From Bacillota bacterium (GTDB taxonomy: Bacteria; Bacillota; Sulfobacillia; JAJZYS01; JAJZLH01), in the NCBI GenBank assembly GCA_021803575.1, contig JAJZLH010000059.1, positions 1 through 37,412 on the forward strand: DNA of 37,412 nucleotides, read 5' to 3'. The notes below the pieces were generated by a model that searched no databases, was not told the DNA's origin, and worked only from the letters and a program-made list of their open reading frames with translations. Below, one piece after another: positions 24,379 to 30,967 of this stretch (the first letter of the stretch is position 1; every line of letters starts with the position of its first letter). Both the position numbers and the translations under genes were made by a program.

Positions 24379-24398
24379 TACAATGAGCCCTAAGGAGG
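24379..24398 (+). promoter_or_regulatory. Candidate -10 box and strong ribosome site of the glutaredoxin gene
   Basis: TACAAT (24379-24384) is a good -10 box; the -35 position (TCGTCG, 24356-24361) is weak. AAGGAGG (24392-24398) is a near-perfect ribosome-binding site. It ends five bases before the in-frame CTG at 24404, which argues for a start there rather than at the ATG overlapping the -10 box (24383). Confidence 0.35.
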
Positions 24399-24403
24399 TG
24401 GTT

Positions 24404-24652
24404 CTGATCACCCATCCAGCGGTCACCGTCTACCATTCCCCGGGCTGAGGTTCCTGCCATCAGGCCATGGAGTTCCTTGCGGCCAAAGGGGTCCCCTTCG
24501 TCAAGCGCGACGTGGTGAAGGACCCAGGGGCCATCGACGAACTCCTGAAGCTGACCGGAGGCGTCCGGGGGACGCCTGTGATTGTGATCGGAGACAAGGT
24601 CTTGCGCGGCTTCGACCGCGGCAAGGTGAGCGAACTGCTCGGTCTCAGCTAG
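24404..24652 (+). CDS. Glutaredoxin-like protein with in-frame TGA at the first catalytic Cys (candidate selenoprotein)
   Basis: Read through the TGA at 24446-24448, the frame gives 82 residues of a small glutaredoxin: VTVYHSPG-U-GSCHQAMEF, the helix AAKGVPFVKRDVVKDPGAI, GVRGTPVIVIGD (cis-Pro loop) and LRGFDRGKVSELLGLS. The TGA replaces exactly the nucleophilic Cys of CxxC, giving U15-G-S-C18. A SECIS-like hairpin begins 14 bases after it. Such proteins reduce disulfides or pass electrons to reductases. The start is uncertain: CTG at 24404 follows AAGGAGG by five bases, ATG at 24383 is also in frame, and the first ATG after the TGA (24467) would give a protein without an active site. If not Sec, it is a pseudogene or a sequencing error. 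One base separates it from the zinc-ribbon gene. Confidence 0.75.
24463..24484 (+). promoter_or_regulatory. SECIS-like hairpin downstream of the in-frame TGA
   Basis: GGCC (24463-24466) pairs with GGCC (24481-24484). Inside are an A-U pair, a U-U mismatch opposite a two-base bulge, and GG/CC closing the loop AGUU (24471-24474). The loop starts 22 nt after the TGA and has G in its first two positions, both within published limits for bacterial SECIS elements (16-37 nt spacing). The stem is short and was not folded by program. Confidence 0.5.
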
Positions 24653-24653
24653 C

Positions 24654-24965
24654 ATGGCGGACGAGGGCGAGATCCTGATCTGCCCGGACTGCGCCGAGCC
24701 CGTCCCGCTGCCGCCGGTCGCCCAGCCGGGCGAGCTGGTCGAGTGCCCGAACTGCGCCGGTCTCACCTTCCGGCTCCTGGAACGAGGCGGCACCCTCACC
24801 TGGATGCGGGTGCACCGGGTCAGTTGCCCGGGCTCTGACGCTGTCGTGGAAGTCCTGGACGGGACCCGAGAGGGCACTGTCTACCACTGCGGCGGCACAC
24901 CGTACATCCTCACCTATGCGTTCGGCTCCTATGCCCTGGAGCGCCTCGCCCCCCCGCCCCAGTGA
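24654..24965 (+). CDS. Small zinc-ribbon protein with LysW-like N-terminus
   Basis: 103 residues. ILICPDCAEPVPLPPVAQPG then ELVECPNCAGLTFRL form a CxxC...CxxC zinc ribbon very like LysW, the amino-group carrier protein. The LysW C-terminal Glu end is missing; instead a ~60-residue domain follows (TWMRVHRVSCPGSDAVVEVL...VYHCGGTPYILTYAFGSYALERL) with two further Cys. The ATG is one base after the glutaredoxin stop, so the two are co-expressed and the Cys-rich protein may be its redox partner or target (inference). I do not recognise the full-length family. Confidence 0.75.
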   Translation: MADEGEILICPDCAEPVPLPPVAQPGELVECPNCAGLTFRLLERGGTLTWMRVHRVSCPGSDAVVEVLDGTREGTVYHCGGTPYILTYAFGSYALERLAPPPQ

Positions 24966-25023
24966 GTGCCGGCCCTTCCCGGACCCTGCCTGCCGTGGTG
25001 TGCATGGCCTGCCCTAGACAGAG

Positions 25024-25950
25024 GTGAGGTGGGTGCCCAAGCCGCTGGTCGACCGGCAACTGGCCAGACCCCAGACCTTGGTGGGCATGGCTTGTGGCGC
25101 CCTGATCGCCGCGGTCGGCCTCAACTTGTTCCTGATCCCGAACCGCCTGATCGACGGCGGACTGACCGGCGTCGCCATCTTGCTCTACGACCTGTTCCAC
25201 CTGCCGGTGGGGCCGATGCTGCTCGTGCTCAACCTGCCGCTGGTGGTGCTCTCCTGGCGGGCGATCGGCCCCGCCTTCGTGGTGCAGACCGCCATCGGGA
25301 CCGTCGCCTTCTCCCTGGCCCTGGTCGTGCTGCCGGTGTATCCGGCCGTGCACGACCCCCTGCTCGCCGCAGTGTACGGCGGACTGCTCTCCGGGGCCGG
25401 CGTCGGCCTCATCTTCCGCATGGGCGGGTCGACCGGCGGCACCGACTTCGTGGCCCGGCTGCTCCGCCGCTACTTCGACCTGCCGACCGGCGTCGGTCTG
25501 CTCGGCTCAGACGCCGTCGTGATCGCCCTGTTCGCCCTCACGATGGGCCTCGCCCCGGCCATGTACTCCCTGCTCGCCCTGTTCGTGGGCAGCCGCATCA
25601 TCGATTTCCTGATCGACGGCCTGGCCGTGCAGCGGGTCGCACTGGTCGTGTCCAGCCGCTCCCAAGAGATCGCCGCCACGGTGATGGCGGAGTTGGGACG
25701 CGGCGTCACGGCCCTGCACGGTCAGGGCATGTACTCCGGGGAGGAGCGCCCGATCCTCTTGATCGCCGTCTCCCGCCTGGAGACGGTGCGGCTAAAGTCC
25801 ATCGTGGTCAGCATCGACCCCACCGCCTTCGTGATCATCCACCACGCTCACGAGGTGCTGGGCGAGGGCTTCAAGCCGTTTGAGTCGGCGCTGCTCCGCC
25901 GTCAGTCTCAACCCGAAGCGCCGCTCAGCGCACCGACCACGCCACCGTGA
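25024..25950 (+). CDS. YitT family membrane protein (DUF161/DUF2179)
   Basis: 308 residues. About six membrane helices (LVGMACGALIAAVGLNLFLIP, GGLTGVAILLYD, GVGLIFRMGGSTGGTDFVARLL) are followed by a C-terminal cytoplasmic DUF2179 domain (~215-290: QEIAATVMAELGRGVTAL...FVIIHHAHEVLGEGF). The family is common in Bacillota and its transported substrate is unknown. It begins at GTG 25024 or at the next GTG (25033), which has a better placed GAGG. Its 3' end overlaps the convergent SIMPL gene by 26 bases. Confidence 0.92.
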   Translation: MRWVPKPLVDRQLARPQTLVGMACGALIAAVGLNLFLIPNRLIDGGLTGVAILLYDLFHLPVGPMLLVLNLPLVVLSWRAIGPAFVVQTAIGTVAFSLALVVLPVYPAVHDPLLAAVYGGLLSGAGVGLIFRMGGSTGGTDFVARLLRRYFDLPTGVGLLGSDAVVIALFALTMGLAPAMYSLLALFVGSRIIDFLIDGLAVQRVALVVSSRSQEIAATVMAELGRGVTALHGQGMYSGEERPILLIAVSRLETVRLKSIVVSIDPTAFVIIHHAHEVLGEGFKPFESALLRRQSQPEAPLSAPTTPP

Positions 25951-26632
25951 CCGTGACAGAGACTGGCTGAGAACCAGGCGAGACCGGCGACGCCTGAGCG
26001 AAGCTGGTCTGGGCGTTGTAGGGAAAGGGGCCCTGGGCGGACGGGACCTCTTCCTGGATCGAGAGGATGACACCCAGGGACCTGCCCATGGCCGAGGCGG
26101 CCGCCACGGCCTGGGCCTTGGCCTGGGCGATCGCCTCGGCCTCCGCTTGGACCAAGGCCCGGTTCTGATTCAAGGCCTCGTACTGCACGTTCTGGACGCT
26201 GTTGGCACCGCTGCCCACAGCCACCGACAGCACCTGGCCGACCAGCTTCAGATCGGTGATCGTGACCTGCAGGGTATCGGAGGCGTTGTAGCCAGTGATG
26301 GCCGACGGGGACTTGCCATAGCCGTACTGCGGATACAGGTTGTAGCTCATGGTCTCAAGGTCCGATCCGGGCAGGCCCAGCCTTTCGATGGCCTTTTCCA
26401 CCCGCGCCATCAGCGTATCATTGCGCGTGATGGCGCTTTGGGCCGTCGGTCCCGTGCTCATGACGCCGAGCTGCACCAGGGCGGTGTCCGGGGATACCTG
26501 CACGGTGCCCGTCCCCACCTCGGTGATGGCGGCCGCAGGGCCGGGGGCCGGCCCCCGCGCCAGCACCAGCGCACCCACCGCCAGCACCGCCACCGTGCTC
26601 ACCAGCCAGCCCCAGCGCCCGATGCCCCCCAC
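25925..26632 (-). CDS. SIMPL (DUF541) domain protein, membrane-anchored
   Basis: ~235 residues. An N-terminal hydrophobic segment (WLVSTVAVLAVGALVLA) serves as signal peptide or anchor. The SIMPL domain then begins ITEVGTGTVQVSPDTALVQLGV, followed by LETMSYNLYPQYGY, the alanine-rich helix AEAEAIAQAKAQAVAAASAMG and a final SVTVTVAWSVR. The family (YggE, BP26, SIMPL) is extracytoplasmic, with unclear function, sometimes linked to oxidative stress. I chose the GTG at 26632 because TAAGGAG lies eight bases upstream; a GTG at 26641 is also in frame but would abut that site. Confidence 0.9.
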   Translation of the reverse strand: MGGIGRWGWLVSTVAVLAVGALVLARGPAPGPAAAITEVGTGTVQVSPDTALVQLGVMSTGPTAQSAITRNDTLMARVEKAIERLGLPGSDLETMSYNLYPQYGYGKSPSAITGYNASDTLQVTITDLKLVGQVLSVAVGSGANSVQNVQYEALNQNRALVQAEAEAIAQAKAQAVAAASAMGRSLGVILSIQEEVPSAQGPFPYNAQTSFAQASPVSPGSQPVSVTVTVAWSVR

Positions 26633-26641
26633 TGTCCCCAC

Positions 26642-26727
26642 TCCTTAGCCCCGCGGTTCAGCCACCTGCCACCCAGAGTCGTCCCGGCCGCGATTTGGTT
26701 CCCACACAACGCCGAGGAGGGCGAGAC
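26642..26727. other. Short divergent intergenic region
   Basis: These 86 bases between the SIMPL gene and the thioesterase gene carry ribosome sites at both edges (TAAGGAG on the minus strand; GAGGAGG at 26714-26720 on the plus strand). No promoter match worth reporting was seen. Confidence 0.4.
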
Positions 26728-27204
26728 ATGGCTCCGGAAGCCGACGCCAAGACCCGTCTGGCCAGGCTCATCCAGCCCGGCACGAGGACCCTGATGGACG
26801 TGCTCGCCATCACGGTCGAAGAGGCATCGCCCCAGCGCATGGTGCTCAGCATGCCGGTGGACTGGCACGTCCATCAGCCATTCGGCTATCTGCACGGCGG
26901 GGCATCCGCCGTCCTGGCCGAGTCAGCGGCCAGCATCGGCGGCCAGCTGGCCCTGGCCGACCCTGAGACCCAGGCTGTGATGGGCACCGAGCTCAACATC
27001 TCTCACCTCCGCTCCATGCGCGAGGGCACGCTGCGCGCCGAGGCCGTGCCGGTGCGGGTGGGACGAACCAGCATGGTCTGGCAGATCACCCTGACCGACC
27101 AACTGGGCCGGCTGATCGCCACCAGCCGCTGCTCCCTGGCGGTGGTCAACCGCCGCGCCCAGTCCCCGGCCAGATCTCGCGGGGAGGATTCAGGAAACCG
27201 CTGA
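26728..27204 (+). CDS. Hotdog-fold acyl-CoA thioesterase (PaaI/MenI-like)
   Basis: 158 residues. FGYLHGGASAVLAESAASIGG is the hotdog motif with the catalytic acidic residue (Glu) on the central helix, as in MenI/YdiI. VMGTELNISHLRSMREGTLRAEA forms the substrate strand. It hydrolyses an acyl- or aryl-CoA; 1,4-dihydroxy-2-naphthoyl-CoA (menaquinone synthesis) and phenylacetyl-CoA relatives are the usual substrates. GAGGAGG lies seven bases before the ATG. The last 59 bases overlap the convergent phosphoesterase gene. Confidence 0.9.
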   Translation: MAPEADAKTRLARLIQPGTRTLMDVLAITVEEASPQRMVLSMPVDWHVHQPFGYLHGGASAVLAESAASIGGQLALADPETQAVMGTELNISHLRSMREGTLRAEAVPVRVGRTSMVWQITLTDQLGRLIATSRCSLAVVNRRAQSPARSRGEDSGNR

Positions 27205-28156
27205 GATCTGCCAGGTTGGCCGGACGGGTGGCACCCAGCTTGGGCAGGTTGAAGATCTCCTCCACCGTCTTCAATAGCGACAGGTGATTGAGCGGCGTGG
27301 CGATGACCAGGCCCTTCCTCACCAGGGGCGAGATGACCAGGGTCAGGACATGGCCGCCGCCGCCGTTCGGCACCACCTTGCCGGCGGCGTCCACCCCGCG
27401 GCGATCGGCGCCGTTTCCCTCGTCCCAGGTCACCACCAGAAACCCGCCATCCTTCCAGGCTGGACTCGCCGTGATGGCGGCCACCTCGGCGCTGAGCCAG
27501 GCGGCCGCCTGGACAGCTGGACAGTCGTGGCCGTCGTTGCACAGGTTTGGCGTGATCCACACGAAGCGGGGCACGGCAGACAGCGGCCCGGCCAGTCTGG
27601 CGCTGAGCGCCCCCAGCGGCTGGATGTGCTGGCAGAGCGCAGGCGACGTCACGATGTCCGTGTAGTAGCGGAACGGATCGTGCTTGCCGGCGTAATCGCC
27701 GGGCGGCCACCACGGCCCCAGCCAGCAGGAGGCGGGCAGCCCCTGCATGTAGGCGCCCCAGCTGACGCCCTTCGCCGAAAGCTCCTCGCCCAAATTGGGC
27801 ACCGCCAGCTGGCAGTACCAGCAGTCGGTGGTGATGCCGTAGGTGCCGCCGGAGGTGAGGGCGATGTAGTTGGGCAGGCTGGGGTGGGTGGTGGCGTAGT
27901 ACTGGCTGGCGCTGGCGTAGCGCTCGGCCAGGGATCTGAGCGCTGGCACCGCCATCGCCGCCCGGTAACCCAGGTTTTCCATCACGATCACGAACACCCG
28001 GTGCACCTGGTGGAGCGAAGGGACCGGTCGGGCTGGCGCCGGCTGGGGCGCTGCCAGGGGGGCCAGCACCGGTGCGGGCGCCACGCTCACCGTGGCGGCA
28101 GCCAGAATCAGGAAGGCAGCGACAGCGACGGCTCGCCGCATCCCGTCCCGCCTCAC
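27146..28156 (-). CDS. Secreted phosphoesterase (PF04185, acid phosphatase/phospholipase C type)
   Basis: 336 residues. A signal peptide with basic start and hydrophobic core (MRRAVAVAAFLILAAATVSV) is followed by a Pro/Ala-rich linker. The catalytic region has FVIVMENLGYRAA (metal-binding Glu-Asn), YATTHPSLPNYIAL (nucleophile-bearing segment), VTWDEGNGADRR (metal-binding Asp-Glu) and GGGGHVLTLVISP (metal-binding His). Cys residues near WYC and LCNDGHDC may form disulfides outside the cell. The GTG at 28156 overlaps the upstream stop in GTGA; an ATG five codons in (28141) with GAGG upstream is as likely. It probably releases phosphate from organic phosphates. Confidence 0.9.
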   Translation of the reverse strand: MRRDGMRRAVAVAAFLILAAATVSVAPAPVLAPLAAPQPAPARPVPSLHQVHRVFVIVMENLGYRAAMAVPALRSLAERYASASQYYATTHPSLPNYIALTSGGTYGITTDCWYCQLAVPNLGEELSAKGVSWGAYMQGLPASCWLGPWWPPGDYAGKHDPFRYYTDIVTSPALCQHIQPLGALSARLAGPLSAVPRFVWITPNLCNDGHDCPAVQAAAWLSAEVAAITASPAWKDGGFLVVTWDEGNGADRRGVDAAGKVVPNGGGGHVLTLVISPLVRKGLVIATPLNHLSLLKTVEEIFNLPKLGATRPANLADLSGFLNPPREIWPGTGRGG

Positions 28157-28773
28157 CCCATGGCGGCCAGCTGGCGGAGGGCGGCGGCGGCGGCGGAGAC
28201 GATATCGAGGCCGTGGCCGGCCAGCAGTGTCTCAGGTTCGAGCCGGGCCAGCCGTTCCAGGTACGGGCCAAGCAGCCGGCTGGGGACATCGACACCGAAG
28301 GCTTGCCCATAGCAGGCGACGGCTGTCTCAGTCACCACCAGGAGGTCGGAGATCACAAGCAGGCGCCGTCCGGCTGCGAAGAAGGCGGATTCGGCCCCGA
28401 ACCTCCCCACCTCCGGCAGGTCGATCACCTCGAAGCCGAAGGCCTGGTCGCCCTCATCCAGGACCTGATCGACCAGGCAGCCGCCGTCCAGAAGAACCTC
28501 CCGGTCGCGTCTCGGAGCGAAGATCGGCGGCATGCCGATGCGCGCCCTAAGAGCGCCGGCCGCCCGGTCGTGGTGCGCACCGGTGAGGAGGATGGCGGCG
28601 ACCGGCCCCAGCGCCCGGAGCCCTGCCACCACGCCTGGCGCCGCTGGCGGGTCAAACACGACCCAGCCGTCCTCCGTCCGCACCGCGTGCCCGGTCAGAT
28701 CGGGCATGCCTGGCCGGGTACCTGGCACCTGCCATCGCCAGATGTCTGGCGCAAGCGCCTCGATCGTGCCCAC
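28153..28773 (-). CDS. Metallo-beta-lactamase-fold protein with degenerate metal site
   Basis: 206 residues. The MBL pattern is visible: HAVRTEDGWVVFDPP (first strand and Asp), AAILLTGAHHDRAAG where active enzymes read THxHxDHxxG, LPEVGRFGAESAFF in place of the GHTPGS loop, LLVISDLLV with the bridging Asp, and TLLAGHGLDI with the last His. Two of the first metal-site His residues are absent, so hydrolase activity is doubtful and a binding role is possible. The GTG start lies 4 bases after the mltG stop, and its stop is coupled to the phosphoesterase. Confidence 0.75.
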   Translation of the reverse strand: MGTIEALAPDIWRWQVPGTRPGMPDLTGHAVRTEDGWVVFDPPAAPGVVAGLRALGPVAAILLTGAHHDRAAGALRARIGMPPIFAPRRDREVLLDGGCLVDQVLDEGDQAFGFEVIDLPEVGRFGAESAFFAAGRRLLVISDLLVVTETAVACYGQAFGVDVPSRLLGPYLERLARLEPETLLAGHGLDIVSAAAAALRQLAAMG

Positions 28774-28777
28774 CCCC

Positions 28778-29800
28778 TCAATAGCCGGCGGCTCTGAGCG
28801 CCGCTTCCTGTTCAGCGTAGGTGTTGGAGAAGATCTCCTGCCCGTCGGGCAGGCTGAAGAAGTAGAGATAGGATACAGGAGCCGGGTGCAGCACCGCCAG
28901 GATGGCCATCAGGCCCGGGTTGCTGATCGGACCGGGCGGCAGCCCCAGCCGGTGCAGTGTGTTGTAGGGGGAGCTGGAGGCGAGGTCGGTGCGGGTCAGC
29001 TGGTTGCCAGGCACGTTTAGGGCGTAGGAGATGGTGGCGTCCGAGCCCAGTGCCATGTGGGCCTTGAGCCGGTTCAGGAAGACGGCCGCCACCAGCGGCA
29101 CGTCCTTGGCCAGAAAGGCCTCGCGCTGCACCATCGACGCCAGGGTGACGACCTGATTCACGCTCAGCCCCTCGGCCTTCGCCTCGGCCCGCAGCGTGGG
29201 GCTGAACTCCCGGTCGAAGGCTTGGACCAGGGTGGCGAACACCCCTTTGGCGCTGATGCCGTAGGGCAGGTTGTAGGTGGAAGGGAACAGGTAGCCCTCT
29301 GCCGGGTCCAGCACCGGTGCCCCAGGCGGCAAGTAGGGGTTGTGGTAGGCCATCGCCACCGCCATGAAAGCGCTCGCCGGGACGATGCCCATGGCCCCCA
29401 GGCGGGCGGCAATCTGGCGGACGGTGTAGCCCTCCGGCAGGGTGAGGCGATGGACAGCGACCTGGCCCAGGACCAGCATATGGAGGATGCGGTCTGGCCC
29501 CCACCTGGGCGAGATCAGGTAGGTCCCCGCCTTCAGGCGGCCAGCAGCCCCGATCAGCCCGCTCAGGAGGCGGACGTAGAGAGTGCTCCGCACCAGATGG
29601 TGCTGGCCGAGAAGAGAGGCCACCCGACTGGCGGACTCGCCTGGCTGGACGGTGAACAGCTGGGCTGGCCCCTGACCGCCGACCGGCTGGCCGGCCTCTG
29701 ACCACCAGCCCCACCCGCCGGCCAGGAGGACGATGGCCAGAGCAAGCGCCCAGCTGACTCCTGGGCGGCGGCCCCAGAGCCTGGATACTCCGTTCAGCAC
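28778..29800 (-). CDS. mltG: Endolytic transglycosylase MltG (YceG-like)
   Basis: 340 residues. One N-terminal membrane helix (~17-34) is followed by a LysM-like domain (FTVQPGESASRVASLL) and the YceG catalytic domain: PAEGYLFPSTYNLP, VTLASMVQREA, AVFLNRLKAHMALGSDATISYAL and YNTLHRLGLPPGPISNPG. MltG cuts nascent glycan strands and sets their length. The usual ASxVExE segment reads ASMVQRE, with the first Glu replaced by Gln. It sits at the end of the conserved alaS block, as yrrL does in Bacillus. The GTG start has only a weak ribosome site. Confidence 0.93.
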   Translation of the reverse strand: MLNGVSRLWGRRPGVSWALALAIVLLAGGWGWWSEAGQPVGGQGPAQLFTVQPGESASRVASLLGQHHLVRSTLYVRLLSGLIGAAGRLKAGTYLISPRWGPDRILHMLVLGQVAVHRLTLPEGYTVRQIAARLGAMGIVPASAFMAVAMAYHNPYLPPGAPVLDPAEGYLFPSTYNLPYGISAKGVFATLVQAFDREFSPTLRAEAKAEGLSVNQVVTLASMVQREAFLAKDVPLVAAVFLNRLKAHMALGSDATISYALNVPGNQLTRTDLASSSPYNTLHRLGLPPGPISNPGLMAILAVLHPAPVSYLYFFSLPDGQEIFSNTYAEQEAALRAAGY

Positions 29801-29843
29801 GCCTTAAGAGACCCGCCCGCCACCTGCTCGGCCAGATCCCACC

Positions 29844-30266
29844 TCAGTCGTCGTCCTCTTCATCCTCGTCCAGATCGGACAGCTTCTCCCACGCCTCCAC
29901 CACGCGCTCCCACTCGTCCTCATCGTCGATCGGCACCAGCGCCATCTCGCCATTTTCGTCGGTGTCCATGCGCAGGATCAGCGCCTCATCCTCATCGTCG
30001 CTCGTCTCCACCGGTGCCAGGCTGGGCAACAGATCCGCAGCCTCTGGCTCGGAGGCGTCCTCGTCGTCCTGGTTGTCCAGATCTCCGTTGGCGCCGGCCA
30101 GATCGGGTCCGGACTGGACCGGACCGGTCGGCACCAGCACCGCGTAGCGCAAGTCCCCGAGCTGGATGGCATCCAGGAAGATGAAGTCCTGCTCGCTGCC
30201 ATCCTCATCGGTCAGCGTGATGACCTCTTCCTCGTCGTAGGGGACATCGTCGCGCCGGTCTGCCAT
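29844..30266 (-). CDS. yrzB: DUF1292 family protein (YrzB-like)
   Basis: 140 residues and very acidic. The DUF1292 core is at the start (EEVITLTDEDGSEQDFIFLDAIQLGDLRYAVLVP) and resumes near the end (ALILRMDTDENGEMALVPIDDEDEWERVVEAWEKL), interrupted by a ~45-residue acidic, Pro-containing insertion. The Bacillus family is ~90 residues. The function is unknown, but its place between ruvX and mltG is conserved in Bacillota. Confidence 0.9.
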   Translation of the reverse strand: MADRRDDVPYDEEEVITLTDEDGSEQDFIFLDAIQLGDLRYAVLVPTGPVQSGPDLAGANGDLDNQDDEDASEPEAADLLPSLAPVETSDDEDEALILRMDTDENGEMALVPIDDEDEWERVVEAWEKLSDLDEDEEDDD

Positions 30267-30296
30267 AGGAGCGCCGTCCTTTCCGCAAGCCGCCGT

Positions 30297-30716
30297 CTAG
30301 CGCCGGGCTTGCTGCCGAGAGTGATCCAGATAGGCCTGCAGCATGACGGTGGCCGCCAGGGAGTCGATGCTTCCCTTTCTGCCAGCCCTGGGCCTTCCCT
30401 GCTCCCGGAGCAGGCTTTTCGCCTGCACCGTGGTCCACCGCTCGTCCCACATCACCACCGGGCAGGTGAGCGCCTCGGCCAGTCGAGCGGCGAAGCGGCG
30501 GGCTGCCATGGCCTCCGGCCCTTCCACGCCGCTGGTCCTGACTGGTAGTCCCACCACCACCTGGCCCACGCCTTCCTGGCGCACCAAGGCTGCCACTTCG
30601 CCCGCCACCTGGGCTCCGGCCTTGAGCGCCGGTCTGGGGTGCGCCAGGAGGCCCAGCTCGTCGGTCAGTGCCAGGCCCAGCCGCTTCTCGCCCGGGTCGA
30701 TGCCGAGCAGGCGCAT
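30297..30716 (-). CDS. ruvX: Holliday junction resolvase-like RuvX/YqgF
   Basis: 139 residues. The RNase-H fold motifs are LLGIDPGEKRLGLALTDE (first catalytic Asp), VVVGLPVRTSGVEGPEA, WDERWTTVQA (catalytic Glu) and GSIDSLAATVMLQAYLD (final Asp). YqgF proteins process rRNA 5' ends and resolve junctions in vitro. It begins two bases after the ireB stop. Order and length match Bacillus yrrK. Confidence 0.95.
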   Translation of the reverse strand: MRLLGIDPGEKRLGLALTDELGLLAHPRPALKAGAQVAGEVAALVRQEGVGQVVVGLPVRTSGVEGPEAMAARRFAARLAEALTCPVVMWDERWTTVQAKSLLREQGRPRAGRKGSIDSLAATVMLQAYLDHSRQQARR

Positions 30717-30718
30717 GC

Positions 30719-30967
30719 CTAGTCCTCGAGGAAGCGGCGCACCAGCTCCTCGATGATCTCGTCGCGGGGCAGGGTGCGGATCGCCTCCCGGGCGTTCTTA
30801 TGCCCGGTGATGTACGCCGGGTCGCCGGACAGGAGGTAGCCGGCGATCTGCACCACAGGCTGGTAGCCCTTCTCCTCGAGCGCCTGCCGCACCTGGGCCA
30901 GCACCTCCGCCACCTGGTGCGGCCGGTTCGGTTCGGGCGGGATCACCCTGGTCCGATCGTCACTCAC
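30719..30967 (-). CDS. ireB: IreB family regulatory phosphoprotein (UPF0297)
   Basis: 82 residues with the family core [62 protein letters not shown]. IreB is a target of the PASTA kinase IreK in Enterococcus and influences cell-wall stress responses. I chose the GTG at 30967 ([11 protein letters not shown]) because AGGAGG lies nine bases upstream; a GTG at 30985 is in frame but would cover that site. It overlaps the end of alaS by eight bases. Confidence 0.93.
   Translation of the reverse strand: MSDDRTRVIPPEPNRPHQVAEVLAQVRQALEEKGYQPVVQIAGYLLSGDPAYITGHKNAREAIRTLPRDEIIEELVRRFLED

Noticed and set aside
24467-24652. Glutaredoxin start at the ATG after the TGA
   Set aside because: It removes the first strand and the active site; conserved sequence continues upstream of the TGA with a strong ribosome site.
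30121-30131. GACCGGTC palindrome resembling the TetR operator core
   Set aside because: Only 8 bp and inside the DUF1292 coding sequence; a similar 8-bp match at 28022-28029 is also coding. Expected by chance in GC-rich DNA.
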